Of a stretch of DNA of 64,000 bases, positions 47,701 through 62,700 are shown piece after piece. How positions within the stretch are numbered: position 1 is the stretch's first letter; each line of letters begins with the position of its first letter. The position numbers and the translations under genes are program-made. The notes beneath the pieces are model-generated. The model was not told the DNA's origin and did not search any database. It worked only from the letters and a program-made list of their open reading frames with translations. The DNA comes from Climacteris rufus (taxonomy: Eukaryota > Chordata > Aves > Passeriformes > Climacteridae): assembly GCA_013398175.1 (NCBI GenBank), contig VZRZ01007316.1, positions 1 to 64,000 of the forward strand, read 5' to 3'.

Positions 47701-50700
47701 CTACCTGGTAAAAACTGTAAGGAGAAAAAAAATGTCCTAGACATTCCTCAAAGGACTTCATTTCCTCATAAATTAAATTCCATAAGATTCCTCCTTTAAT
47801 TTAACAATATTACAAATATTATTTTCTGTGCTTCGGTTGACATGACTAAGCTTTTGGTAGATTTCTTACTTTACACCTATTCACTTAGAGAAATTTAAAT
47901 TAAAAACCTAGAAAACAATAAATATTTGTTATTCATATTCCCAGTTCATTTGTGTTTCTATTTCAGATGTCATACCTTCATTTACTCTGAGAGGACAGCC
48001 TTAAAATTAACCTGCATGATCACTTAACAAAGAAGGATCTTTTTAAAACCTAAGAGCAAATGATACTTACCAAACACAAGTATGAACAGTGTATTTAATG
48101 ACACCACCCAAAAGACATGTTCCTGTATGGGGGAAAGAAGAAGGAAGATGACAAGGAAACAGTACATACATATCAATCTTTTAAATAAGTGACTTGACTT
48201 TTGTACCTAAACTTCTTATTTCAACTGTCTATTACTACCAGAACTTGCACATCTCATGTTAGAGCCCAGAATTTTGCTCTAATACAAAGACCAAAACATG
48301 CAGCACAGCTTGTGAAAGCACCTGTTTACATTCACTGACATTTACCTAGGTAAGTGCACTTACATTTGCTTTAAAACACTTGTTTTGTAAAAGCAGGCTT
48401 TGATTGTGAAATAAAAATAGGCTTTAATTTAAAAATCAATAGAAGTAGTTCCACCTTTGAAAAGAATTGCATGAAATGTGTGGCTATTTCTTTTCATAAA
48501 GGAGAAAATGTTCATCTGACCTTTTAACAATTAGTCTTCGTCACAACAAACGTTAACAAAACTGTCTGTGGGCTGTGACTCTAGAAATGACAGCACGTCT
48601 CTATTTTTTAATAACACTTTTAGCTAAGATGTGACCTCAGCCCTAAGTACACTGGAGTTTTACTTCTTTTGATATTAATATTTAAGGTTAATGATTAATT
48701 ACATAATTGTAAACCTAAGATATTGCATTAAAGTATGAGACATTGATGATCTTGGAGGTCTTTTTCAACCTTAATGATTCTAAGATAGATTGACTATTTT
48801 GATGATTTAAAAGACCAAATGCTTTTAAAAAAATACAGGTACTTAAAAAGGGTCCTTCTGTAGAAATTCTTGAAACACAGGATTGAACTTACTAAAAAAA
48901 CCAGAGATCCATCAAGTCCAAGCATCTGCGAAGAGAAAGTTAATTTTACTTACACATCAGAAAAACTAAGCAACCTCCATCTAAAACAAGCCTCTATCAC
49001 ATTGACCTTTAATATCCAGTACAGTCAGAAGCTCTTCTAATTGCTCAACCAACAGTACCAGGAAGTATATATTCTTACAGTTAAAGATAAAAACTAAGTT
49101 CTCATTCAACACAGCAAACTCAGTTGATCAAAGGCAGTGATGCCCATGTGGAATATCTTACTACACATCTATTTATGTGTGTCAAACCAAACACAGAATC
49201 AATTAATTTACAGGCTGTTTCTCTCCAAGACTTTGATAAAGATTTTGTATTTACAAAATATTGTAGTGATTGAATGGCTATTTAAGTACATGTTTAATCA
49301 ACTCAATACTTAAATGTAAGAGCAAATTTTTGTTTCTTCCTAGTTGCAAAGTATCAGTTTAGGTTGCAGTGAGAAAAGTAAGCTACTGTTTTAATGTATA
49401 AAAGCAACTAGTAACAGGATAATTTGCTACACTGGATGTTATTAACTTTCAAATAGAATTGTTTCACAGCCAGGGAAGACACAAACTGTTCATCACTCTG
49501 CACAGCTGTTACAGGAAGTGTCCACAGAACAGTCTAAAATAAAGCATCTATGGAAAAAAAAGTAAGAATCTCCTTTCCCCCCCCTTTGAGTGTATCTTAG
49601 TATTTCAATACAGTCATTCCTACTCCACAATTACTGCTGAAAAGTTCCAGGCTCAAGGCTCTTTTTCATGAGGACTTTGCACTAAGTTCCAAGATATAAG
49701 AGTTGAACATATTTTACAAATTGAACCAAGATGCAAATATTTTTGAAAATTCAGAAAGCTTGCAGGCTATTTTCACAAGACGAAATAACAGAAAAGCCTA
49801 CCCCAGTTTTGATACTAAATGTCAACTACACATCTCTTGCCTATGTCAGCACATAACACTGGAAGTGGTTATGACAGTATGCTGAAACTGATTTCTATAT
49901 TCACAGAGAGGCAACAAAATATTATCAGTTAGGAATATATCAGCATTTTCCAGCAAATAAATTTGGTTCAGAAATTTAACATTTTTATCTTGAAATAAAA
50001 AATGGAATGGTTCAGGAACCTGAATTTATGCATGTCCTTTTTCATGAAATAGCTTTCAAAATACACTAAGAAGCTTTCAGTAAACACAAAACAAACATCA
50101 AGATGTGCCACTCATGATGAAAACTGTATTTCTGCTACCCTGCAATCGAGGCGAGGACTGTACCACAGCCTAGGAAAACAACGGGCAGTGATGCTGGTAA
50201 ACCACATGAAGCTGGTGCAAATCTTGCTGCATGAGCTTTAAAGTCAGATGTTGGCTACTTCTAGACCTGCTAGTTAGAGTCTCTACACTACTCTATGACT
50301 ACAGTACACATGCATCTCATGCTCTAATTACAGATTTTGTGATCCATAAACAATACAGAAACCATATTACATTAAAATGCTCCATCATTTAAAAAAACTC
50401 CACATTTCCTTTTTGCAAATAACCCCAAACTTCCATTTCTCTTTTCTTTAGTCTACTGCTTTCATGAATACAAAAACCAAGCATTAAACTGCCTATAACG
50501 CAACATCTGTGCACTCCTAATCTGGCCCAATGTCCTCAAACCAAGCTGCAATTTGGCTCAATACCTGACCAAGCTGAAGACTTCAGAAAAAACATTATTA
50601 AAACATATTTTATGCTGCTACTGTATTTCAAACCAAAGAAATGCTTTCTTTGACATTTAAGAAGTGACATAAAATAATTTTGTTTATAGTATAATAACTT

Positions 50701-53700
50701 TTCTAGGTCACTAAAGGCTCTCACCAAAAGAATGATTTCCAAATCTATCCCAAATGCATTTTAACACAGCAATACTACAAATCATTTTGAGTCCAAATTA
50801 CTAAACTCAAGAAAATGATTCTTACTCACTCGCTCCCAAGTAAGCTCTTCTGCAGCTCGATCCCATTCCAAAGCATTCCAGTTCATGTCATCTGAGGAGA
50901 CAATGGCCATTTTCACAGCTGTTAGATCACTCAAAACAAGATGTAACCACTCTATGCTATGTTCTAAATGAACAAAAAGACTTGAGTGCATAATATTCAT
51001 CTTGTAACTGCCAACAGCTTTCCAGCAAGCGGATGCTTCAGCACTCAAAATAAATGAAATTTGCAAAACCAAGATAAATCAGCTGAAATGAGAATTTACA
51101 CAGCTTCTTTAAATCATGCTAGTTCTATATTCAATTAATTTCTATTTAATAAGAACTAGAACATTAATGTTTTGAGTCACCTGTTACCTTGTGCTCCATT
51201 GTTTGCATCTGCTGCATCTTCTACTACAGCATCTTCTTCATCTTCGTTATCTTCCTCCTCTTCATCCACTTGTTCTTCTTGAATTTCAGGGTTCTCACCT
51301 ACAACTACATTCTCAGCAGCTGGGTTAGCAGGTTGATCAAGCACAGCATTTTCAACACCTCCATTTCCAACAGCCTGAGCCTGCAGAAACAGGGTTTAGT
51401 ATTTGGTTAAATCGATCAAACCTCTTCCATGTTTTTATCCTGTACATATACGAAACTGAATAGCATTAAAAAAAGTCAATATTTTTTTCTAGACAAACTT
51501 TACATTTAGGACCACTAAACCTTTAAAAAAAGAAAAAGAAACATCCAGATAACAGTGTAGCTGAGTTAGGAAAGGGCCTCTAGAGATCACCCAGTCAACC
51601 CAACTACTCAAAGGAGGGTCAGCTGTGGCAGGTTGCTGAATGCTGTTTCCACTTGGCTTTTGAGCCCCCTTTTCTGGAGGTGGAAACTCTCACTGAGCTA
51701 TGTCAGTAGACGATCACAGTTATAGTACCAAACAAACAAACAAAAGCAGCCCAAACCCAAGACAAATAAAATCCCCTTTTTCTTTTTTTAATCTAAATAG
51801 AATTTCCTGTATTTTAATTTAAGCCTACTGCCCTGCCACTCAAGACTATCAAGACAACTCTGGCTCTGTCTTCTTTACACCCTCCCATCAGGCATTTATA
51901 CAGATTGATAAGGTCCACCCTGAGCATTCTCATTTCCAAACTAAACAATTCCAGCTGTCTTAGCCTCTCATCGTATGTCAGATGTTCCAGTCCTTTAATC
52001 AATTTTGTTGGCTCTTCACTGCACTCACTCCAGTCTGACCATGCCTCTTTTCTACTGGGGGAGCCTAGAACTGGATACAGCACCCCAAATGTGGTCTCAC
52101 CAGTGCTCAGTAGAGGGGAACTCTCCTGACCTTATGAAAACTGTAATTATATTAGAAAGACAATAATTCAAGGCCAATCTGAGTCAGTCACCAAGAAGAG
52201 AATCTTGCTCTTCTTAAAAATGACATTTATTACAAAAGAAAACTTTGCACAAAATCTGTACAACGCAAGACAATAAAGCAACTTCAAAAACATAACAGTG
52301 ATGTCACTGAGTTTATATAGGAACAAGTGTTCAACTTCTGCTGACAAACAAACATACCCTGCAGTAAAAAACCACTACTGTTATGTTCTGATAATGCATT
52401 TATTCACAGAAGCACATTTTCTAGATTAAATGTGAACTACTGAGCAATAAGTTTTACCTCATTTTGTTGACCAACACCATTAAGTGGCTGTTGTTGATTT
52501 TGTTCCAACCACTGTGGTGCTCCTCCATGGACGATCTGTTCCCGTAGCCAAACAAGGCTGATAAAAGCACACAGAGTGCACGTTACCACAAAACAGCCCT
52601 GCAAACAGTCAGCCAGTAAGTTCTCCCTGTTAAAAAAAAAAAAACGAATGGAAACAGTATTATGCTGATAAGACTAAAGAGTAGTTCAAGAAAAACAATC
52701 TTCCCAAACAGCAAAGGAAACACAATAGTCACCAAGTAAATGGTTTGATATAGTAACAGGTTTACTTAAATGGCTAAATGCATAATATCCAGTCCACCTC
52801 AGCATTTTATGTGCTGAGCTACCCAAACCAGAAGAATGGAACTGCAGGGCTTTCCTTCAACTGCTCTACATTTCAGGTAGCATTTACCCCAGATATTACC
52901 TCTATATTTTAAAAATATTAATCTATCAGGTCATACGTAACTGTAAAGCAGCAGCAAAGCCAAGTTCAGCCAGCCAGCTGAAACCAGAGTTTCATGCAAG
53001 AGGTACTGAAACCATCTTAAGCAATCCTCATCCCAAATTTCACATACTTCATCAGAAGACTACAATATGTTCTTTAAAATAAGTAAGAACATGGCACCAC
53101 AGTACTCTGCCATTGCCAAAGAAGCATCAGTCTGGTCCTCCTTGCAGCTGCACACTTGTGTCTGCACAGCACAGTGAATACCATGGGGACATGAAGCCCA
53201 AAATTAAAAGATGACACAAGAGGCTACTGTAATTGACTCTGCCAATGAAATAAATGTCAAAACACTGTTTCACACACCATTAAAATCTGACAAATACTTG
53301 AGTCCCTTATTTTCTCCCTAGACTGAAGTAGATGTGAGGTGCTCTAGGGTCAGTTGTTTGAGATTCTTCTCCAAAAAATAAAAATAGAATCTACACTATA
53401 GAGATTACAGGAAAAATACTGTTATTAGACTGAAGTGAGCATTTGTGTCCAATAATGACAATTAATTAAACACAACTTGACCTGATGTCTCAAATCAAAT
53501 AGACTGATTGAGATGACTTAGCTGAACCACACAGAACAGTCATTCAAAATTTGCTTGATGTGCAAATGTTTCTACTGAAACTGAGTTTCAATTCCTCATG
53601 TTCAAGATAATGAGAAAGTAAGAACCAGCCTGAAATTCTGTTGTTTGGTATTGACTATTCTTTAAGCAAAACCAATTTTAAAAGGGCAAAGAAAGACAAT

Positions 53701-56700
53701 ATGCAGATGGTGATTGAAGCATTAAAAATCCAAGTATCAGCTAGAAGGAAATCTGATAAAAAATAATCCCTCTCTCATAAGAGACTCAGAATGAGTAAAA
53801 TTAAACTCAAAATATAAAAATGCAACAAAGAAAAGAGAATGTGACATTATTAACAACATATTTATTAATATTCTACTATGCAACATCTGATTTAAATCAT
53901 AGGAAATTAATTCTTTATTTATTATGTGTAATTTTGCATCATATGTTTTCTTGACCTCAAATACAAATGTTCATTAACCAGGGCCCATCGTGTAAAGCCA
54001 GTTTTCCAGCTCCAAAAATCCTGAATAACAGAACTCCAAAGTGAAATGATTTCTATTGTAATGCTCTTGTCCACACATCTCGTTGTGCAAAGGCTAACAG
54101 GCAGTTGCTTACTAAGATGGTGAGGATAACAATCATAACTGGAAGAAAGGGATACAAAGTTCCAAAGGAACTGTTTTCAGGGAAATCTGACTAAAAAAAT
54201 TCTGTGTAACAAACTGCTGCAGTACTTACGTTGACAGAATATCTAATGGCAGTGTCAGTAGTGAGCTCACAGAGCCAGTAAACAAGCACTTGTAGATACG
54301 ACCTGAGTGAATAAACAAAAGTTTGATATAAATTTGATTTTGGCAACAGTCTCACTTGGAAAGGAATACAGGTACTCTCTTTTCACCTGGTGTCCAACTA
54401 AATTTATGACATGGAAGAAAATCTCAATTTTCAGCACATGAACAGAAGTTAAGGCCATATACAACCTTGTAGAAACAAAGATGTGTTTTAGCAGCACATC
54501 TTTAAAAGTACACATTCAAAGTGTAAGAATTGCCGTATTAGGTCAGACCCAAGATTCATCTAAACCTGTCTCCAGGACTGGTCACACTAAGGAAACCTAA
54601 GGAAAAATATGCAAGCAGGTTACACATATTTGCAGTGCTACTTCCTCAGTACATTCTCATGTGTTTCATGCAAAGCAGCTCACTTCCTGTGCCAAAATAT
54701 CTAACTGCTAATTAATCCTCAATGGATTTTTTCCCCCGTTAATTTGTTCAATCATATTTTGAACCTGTATAAAATTCTGGTATTATGATATCATGTAGCA
54801 AGGATCACCACCATTTCATCATCTGTTTTAAACAACTGTTTTATGGATTGATACTTGATGCTAGTTAACGTTAGCTTTTTACCATGATTCATACTTAGAA
54901 AGTAGGCCATCAGTATACATGGTCTACTTCAGAAAATTAGGTGATGCCAATACTGTGCTATCTCACACTAAGCCTGGGCAAGCTTTGAATAAAAGCACAG
55001 AATACTGAGAAACTGGGGAGATGCATTTACTCCCTGCTCTTTTGTTCAAGGGGTATTTTACTGTTTGTAAAGATGCACTTCCAGTGATTTCCTTGACTGA
55101 ACACTATATCCCTTCTGTCTTTCTCCATTTTCTCTATATTGCTAGCTTGTTGAAACGTCTATAGATCTCTTACCATCTGTATTTGGAAAGTGAATTTCCA
55201 ACTGAATAATAGAGTAATTTAAATATGCGCTTTTATGCTGAATTCCTTTACTTTATGTGACTTTGTTAGAGATTTTTTAAGAGTTTTACTTATCAATTTG
55301 TCTATAACTGTAAAGGATTTTACTTTTCACATTAAAAAAACACTGCACTTTGATTTAATAGGACAACTCTTCTATCCTAATACTAATAAATGGAATCAAA
55401 TAAAAACTTCCGTGTAGGTTTTAAAGAAGGTAATTGAAAAGAGGTATTTTAATGTAAGAAATGTAACAGCTTTTTCATGCATTCTCTTCTATGTCTTAAC
55501 ACCTTCCTGCATTTCACTCCTGACTTAAGAGTCTAACAGGCAGAGCTTCTAAGTGAAAAGTCTTGGTATTTGGAATTCTTGGAATTTTTTTAATAAACCA
55601 ATAATGGTCTCACAAAACTTTGTTGCAAGAAAGTGGCATATTTCCCTGTGTATAAGAGTATTATGCACAAGAAATTAATACTTACATGCAGTAAGAGGTA
55701 CTACTCCCAACCATGCAAAGGCCACAAGTGTGTAATGAAACCAGTATCGTATTGCTGTGCCAATACTCGTAACCAGTCCAGCAAAGATGTCTTGGATTGG
55801 AAGCCGTGAAGGCATATCTGGGGAATAAACTGTGTAGAAAAGGCACTGATGAAACAGTTTGTCCTTTAAAGAGGCATTTATGTAAAAGTCCTGCCATCTA
55901 CAAGCTGCTTGTATCTGACAAAAGCTTAAGAGAAGAATATTTTATATTCTCAAGAGATGACTCCAAACAAATTACAAAAAAAATTTCACATGACGCATTT
56001 GTTTCATTGTGTACTGAATGGAATGGGAAAATTAATACACTCCATGCTAGTTCTTGACTTAAGAGAAGTTTTCCTAATAGCTTTATTTATTTACTGTAAA
56101 CTCCAATTGCCTCAAAATAAGCTCAAGAAAAAGCAGATTCTAAAACCAGCATGACTCTCACTCAACACTACCTCGAAGATTCCTCTGTCTGTTATTTATA
56201 AACCTAGTTCCTGGAAAGAGGACAAGGAACAAGAGCAATTAGCAATTTTGCACACTATCCATTTGTTTGTGCTAGATAATTTAGATTCTACTTGCCATCC
56301 AATAGCACAGACGAAAAAATCCCCAGCAAAATAAAAGCAGCACACAGGAAGGAAAATTGAAGAGAATTGATTAAGTATCCACAGACACTGAAATTTAGAC
56401 ACAGTGACTTTGACTTTCAGCTGATATTTGTTTCACACCATGCAGAATTTCTTCTAAGGATGCTCCTATTACACAACACAATGCAAATCTCTCACCCTGT
56501 ATAAATATTCTCATAATAGCAAATTTTCTTGAGTTTTTAAATTCAGCACCTGTATGTTCCATAAGCCCATCCCTACTCAAAAGCGAAGAAAAACAGCGAT
56601 GAGATCTTCTTTTGCAAAGAACTAGAAAACATCTCACAATTTCATTACATTTACTGAGTTTCTACACACTTACATGGATTCCAAGAAGAGGTAGTGCACA

Positions 56701-59700
56701 CTGTCAGTGACAGATTTGAATATAGAAGATAAACTACAGTTGGGAGTTGCACAAAGACATTGCTATCTGGATGTTTGTTATGTTGGAAATACCTGTGCTT
56801 GAAGACTTTAACATAATGGACTATTTTAAAACCTCACATACTTCTAACTACATAAGGAAACACAGTTTTTATTAGAGAATTGGAAGAAGTTTTCATTTCC
56901 TCTCATGGGCAATCCTTTGATTTAAGAGTTGAAGAAAGACTGCTATATGCTATCTACCTGCATCCCCTTCATCTACATTCCTAATCACCCTTTTACCAGT
57001 CTCAGAGAAGAAGCCTCTACAGGAGAAAGAAATTCTTTTTTCTCCAAGGCTAATTTCCCTAAGTCTCTGTATTGTAAAAAGAACTCAAGAACAAAGACAA
57101 ACAGTATAAACAGGCAGAAGTAGTCAAAGAATGGGGAGAGATTGGTGCATTTTAACAATGTGTGGATTATATTTGACAAAAAGTAACAAGAAAACAGTAC
57201 CCCTTAGACAAGTAGTAACTGGTTTGAAATTTCAAAGCTTGTTATTAGCCAGGTATCTGGCAAAGAACTGGAAACCATGAAAGAAAGGACTAAAAGTCTA
57301 ACACTAGGGAAGTGTAGCTGTGAGAACACAGAGCAGTAAACTGAAACCAGGACACAAACATTCTGACACCGTCTACCAATTGACAATTTTCTTGTTACAG
57401 AAACAGATTTAGTACACAATTTGGAACCATAGAAAATGCCAGCTGAAGTCTTACTAATGATCTCTCAGCTCACACTGAACAAAAGTCCTGGAAAATTTCT
57501 ACAGCAGGGGACAAAAAAACCATTGTCAAGGGTGCAAACAATACATACTTAGAGTGTATCTGTTACATATTTATGGTACCACTCAGACAACTCAGCAGAT
57601 ACTTTGATACTTTTTCATTTTCAAAAAATATATTTTGATCAACACCTTGAAGCTGCAACAAGGTTTACACAGAAAACACTGACTCGGTATTAATGATTTC
57701 TTTGTTACAGACAAGTTGTTAAGTTGGAAGGGTTTGAAATAAAACAAACCAAAACATCTTTCAGGAATTACTGAATACTCACACAGGGAACTGTAAGAAA
57801 GGATGTCCATCCTAACTTAGTAAAACTGAAATGCTTATAAACATTAGCATTTTTGCATACTCACTTTTCTAGAGGCTTTAGGGTTACAACTGAACCTTCA
57901 AATAAAAGCACAAAGTAGCTACTACTCACAGCAGACACGCTATATCCCCCAAATGTTACCAATTTGGTGAATTTTGATGATTTCATAAGCTGGTAGTGGG
58001 GCAGAATGCTCTTTTTCCTGTGTATTGTCACACCTCAAAATATGTAAAGCAAGAAGCTTTATACCACGATGATAAGATAAAACCCTTCTATGTCCTACAG
58101 CATCTGGGTGGATGAAATGCAAGAATTCCTAGCATGACAGGAACCCCCGGTGTGCAAGCACCCTGCAGCACTGAAGCTTGCTGTCAGTGATTTTCACAGC
58201 TTATCCCCCCACTCGTGTCTGTCAGCTACTGCCATTTTCTCTCCCATTCCAACTCCCTTTATCCACTCCCCACTACCACTTTGAGGCCTAGGACGCTGAC
58301 CACTGACACCAGAGTATAAACCCTCTTCACTTCCTTTTGCACACTTGTTCTCCTCATGTTCCCTCCATCCCAGTAACCTTTCCTAACTCGGTTTGAGAAA
58401 CCAAATTCCTGCATTATTTACCGCAGTTCCTCCAAATAAAAATCTTTCTACTAGAAACCAGTTGAAACAATAGTTGGGTTTTTTTCTATCAAAGCATGAA
58501 ATTCACACAGACCTTGGCTGAGTTTCTCATAGGCGTAGTTCAACTTCTTTGAGCTGTACAGGCCATGCAAAAACCACTAGAAAGCTTTTTGGATACTCGG
58601 GTCACACCTGTGCGGTGTAACCGCTATTTTAATTGTGAATCCTAAATTTGGATGGGGTTTTTTTCTTTGGCTGGTTGTTTCCAGAAGGTGGGGTTTTGTT
58701 CTACTCTTCCCTCCCCTCCTGAAAGCCTAACTTTTCCAGGAACACAATTATTAATTTTACTTCTCCAAAACAGATGGCATGACAAAAAATCTGCTATTAC
58801 ACTGACACAAATAAGGTAGGAAAAACACAAGGCTACCTTTAGAAGCTGCCATTTAGCTTACTTCACAGAATCAGCACACTTCCAATCCTATTACCCACAG
58901 ATTTTCTATTTACTATTAGACTTGCAAGCAGTTTATATGCCACCTCAGCCATCCTCATGCACTGATCATGAAGTAACACTATATAACTCATAAGTAAAAA
59001 CTGCATATTTTATAGCTCCTGGGTGAAAGCACTGGTGTGGTATAATAGGGCTTGTGAGCTGTTCTTTATGTTGGACTAGATGATCTTCAAAAGACTCTTC
59101 CAACCCAAACCATTCTATGTTTCTGTGTTGTACACCCTTGAGACACATGCAAACTTTGCTCCTGACCACTAAAGTAAAAGGAGAAAAACTCTACTCCTTC
59201 TCAGGCAAGCCACAGCTCTAACAAATATATGAAATAACATTCATATAAATCTCAACTGCATGTATACTCTGCACACTGGAGCTGGCAGAAGTCACATTGA
59301 ATTCTGTGCCCATCTGTAGTATTTTGCTCCAGAAGTTTGTTTTTCCAAATTAGACTTTCTAAAAATGCTGGATCTATGGACTACTGTGTTAAAAGTTTGT
59401 CAAAATGAACAGGGAAAAAATCAGCCTATTATATCCTTTGGTAAAATCCTAATTACACGATAATAAACACCCAAGCCATGGGGCTTCCTTTAGTTTTACA
59501 ATATTTGTGTTAACTAAGCTTGTGACATTGTAGCCAGCACATACCAGCAAAGAAGCTGCACAGGAAGTGGAGAAATGAACCCATCCCAATCTCCTGCCAA
59601 AGATCAGCCTAGTCTGCTTCCACTTCTATGTTTTTGACACTATTTATGTTAATGTTATCTTCTACAGAAAGGAGAAGTTTTGACAACTGTATTTTCTTCA

Positions 59701-62700
59701 CCTTCTTTCAAATGTCAGTGCTTATAAATGTTTAGTGTAGCATTAATAGAAGTGCATCCTCGCATATGACAAAGGAAAGTGTGTGCACGAAGGAAAAGAA
59801 TAGAGTAGTTGCTCTTTCAAAACTCAGAAAGAAAACTTACAAGTTAAAAATCAACAAACTCCTTGATGTAACTAAAAAATGTGCAACTTGAAGAACTGCA
59901 GAAAAGGAAGTAATTTTAGAACAAAAAAGTTACCTATAAAGCGTGCATTTGAAAATCGAGTCATTTACCTACATGACTGAACACATTTAGAGAATGATGC
60001 TATTATTCAAAAGAAAATATCTGTTCCTTTCTACTCCTGCCAAAATGCAAGTTGAATCTTCTCCTCTTTCCTTCCTTCCAAACAGTAACTAAAGTAGCAG
60101 TTCAGGTGCTAAAGAAATCACAAAATGTTACAGAACTCAGAGAATAAATGCACTAGAAATAGTTTATGAATACTGCATATGCAAAAAGTGACACTTGCAC
60201 GGGAGCATTTTTGACAGAATGACAGCAACAACTTTAACAAGCAAACCAAGCTAAATAAGAGAGGAGTTGCTGGTATTATTGTACTACTCTATTACACTAT
60301 TGGTGCTTGTCTGTTGCAGCACAGACATTAATTACATGCATGTGTTTATTTGCCCACATCCCGTGGTGGATTAACTCATCTGAAAGTGTGTGACACCTGG
60401 CATGGTAATTGGCCTGATCCCACTTTGCCTGGGATGACTGACAACTCTGAAAGTCCTTTTCCTGCCTTATCAATCTCTCTCCAGCACCTGTGACCCTTTT
60501 TCAGCTCCCACAGGCAGATCCAGCTTCCAGACAGGACAGCCACATTATCTTCCAAGGAAAGAGGGATAAAAGAAACTAAGGAAACTGTAACTGTGTGAGC
60601 GTTGGGTGCAAAGGAAACAAGGAAACAAGACACAGTGGGGGCAGAGAGGGCAGGCGGAATCTGTGCAGGGTACCTGATGTGCTACCACTGTGTGCAGCCT
60701 CGTAGGAAAAAAACACACTGAAATGTGGAAAGCCAAGAAGAAAACCTTATCAGCTGAGCCTGCTCCATCAGGGGAGTGATAAGTGTGTGACAGAAGATAA
60801 GCAGACCTTTACTAGAGGCTGAATGTGGAGGACATGCTCCACTGCATCAGGAAGAAAGTGGTTTGCTTATTACCAATTTCAAAGCTCCTATGACAAATGG
60901 TAACTTGCTGAGCCACATTAACTCAATTAAGCTTCCTCACCTGTCCATAACCTGTGACTACATTACAAGCTGTGCTGGCAACAGCCATGTCAGTCAAGGA
61001 TTAACTTCTGGAGGAACACCTCTGTTGATAAGGGCAGTCACTAAGCTTCATCTTATCAGTAGTAACAGGTCTATAAAGTATATTTAGTTTAGAACATCTC
61101 ATCTTCTTTTTTACTCCATCCCAAAGAAAATACACACTTTTTTGGTTTGTTTTTTCCATACTAAACTAGAAAGTCTTCTTTCTTAACAACTAATAGATCA
61201 CGGAAATGTCATTTTCTAGTCTTGCACACTAAATTCTGCAAACAACCTAGTAGCAGAATACAATTTTGAAAGTGGCTAATCAGCTGGCAGGGAGCTCCAG
61301 AACTGGGGATCTCTCTCAGTTTGCAAAAGCTTCTACATAAAAGCCTTTATAAAAATGTTTAACAAATGAAACCTGCAAGTAGATATCTCTCTATATATTA
61401 TATCTTTCTATATAATACATATCTATATATATATAATATACATATATCTATATAACCCATGTATTATATATTCTCTCTCTCTCCTTATGCATGCCACTGT
61501 AGTATTTAAAAAACAATTACCTGAAAGCATTGCTGTATTCAACATGAAATATGCTATTTTCCTCATCAGACAGAGTTAATATTGTACATTTCATTGGCTG
61601 GTCTAATGTCTTTAATTAATTGTTGGCAGAAATACATAACATTGAGGTTCAACATATAGGAGGAAGGTGGAATAAGGGATTTTTGGAACAGAAAATACAT
61701 GAACTAAACCAGCTTAGTCTCAGTTTTCTCTAGCAAAGTACAAAATTAGTAAAAAAAAAAAAACCACACACAGAGAAAAAGGTGGGAGGGGAGCAGGAAT
61801 AAATCAGCACCAGTAAATTTAAAGAGAAAAATCTATCATAAACCCCACTTTACCTGCTCAACAGGCAATGAACTGACAATGCTAATAATGAGACTACCCT
61901 GCCACCAAGCCAAAGGACCTCACCTATTCCTTGTACAATAAATTAAAATGTAATTAAGAATCTTCTGGGAACTACATGAAGATACAGTAATTGTTCATTA
62001 TAAGTTGCCTAACCTATTTAGCTGTATCTAACATAAAAGGCAATGTAATACTGGATAGTTAGTGTACCTTGACTGAAATGTAAGTGGAATAACCTTAATT
62101 TCCATTATCTGTGAAGATCACTTGAATTGAAACTGGCAGAAGTCATGTGTTCATGTTGCAGGTAGATTGTTCAAAGTTAACTGAAAACTGGTTTTCAAAT
62201 TCAAATTTTGCCATGGTTTCACTTTACCATTCAGATTTCCAAACACTCAAATTTATCAATGAAGCTGAAAACATGCCATGCACTGCAACATTGGCAACAA
62301 AAGAACAGGACTGAGGCTGTCAGAAAAGGTACAGATTTATACTTCTTTTATGTCTCACTTAAGATTACAAAAGAACCAAATTATCTATTATTTAGACAAT
62401 TCACACAGTCTGCAATAATATGCATAAAAATTGCACATCAAACAAGAATATAGAAGTTAAAACGCAAGTTTGGATCTCTCATGCTGCATGAAAAAGTAAT
62501 CACTTCATACATGCTAAGTGAGAAAAACTGAAAAAAAAATAGGAGCAGTAAAACATACTTACTTGGTGTGAAAGCAAATCTGTGCTTACATAATTCACAG
62601 TATTCTTTTCTGCTGTGTTTAAGCCACTGAACTAAGCTGCAATAAAAAGTGATCATATTAACACACGCTGTACATCATCTCTCCCTATCCCTCCATTAAG

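Larger units (their letters stand above)
55830..62562 (-). other. MARCHF6: MARCHF6 intron 3, the longest intron (6.7 kb)
   Basis: The donor is GTAAGTATG at 62562 and the acceptor CTACACAG at 55830. It holds a short CR1 terminus (59060-59128), a G+C-richer block with several GATA motifs (60380-61060) and an AT-dinucleotide-rich block (61380-61490). The rest is unremarkable. Confidence 0.7.

Noticed and set aside
51189..51410. Plus-strand open frame rich in Phe, Ile and Leu
   Set aside because: It is the antisense shadow of the acidic MARCHF6 exon 7 (GAA/GAT codons read backwards).
51814..52083. Minus-strand open frame as a possible gene
   Set aside because: Its sequence is the degenerate C-terminus of CR1 reverse transcriptase.
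55830..62562. A 12-base micro-exon for the Ile-Tyr-Ser-Pro segment
   Set aside because: The four residues are encoded at the start of exon 4 when the upstream acceptor (55830) is used, so no micro-exon is needed.
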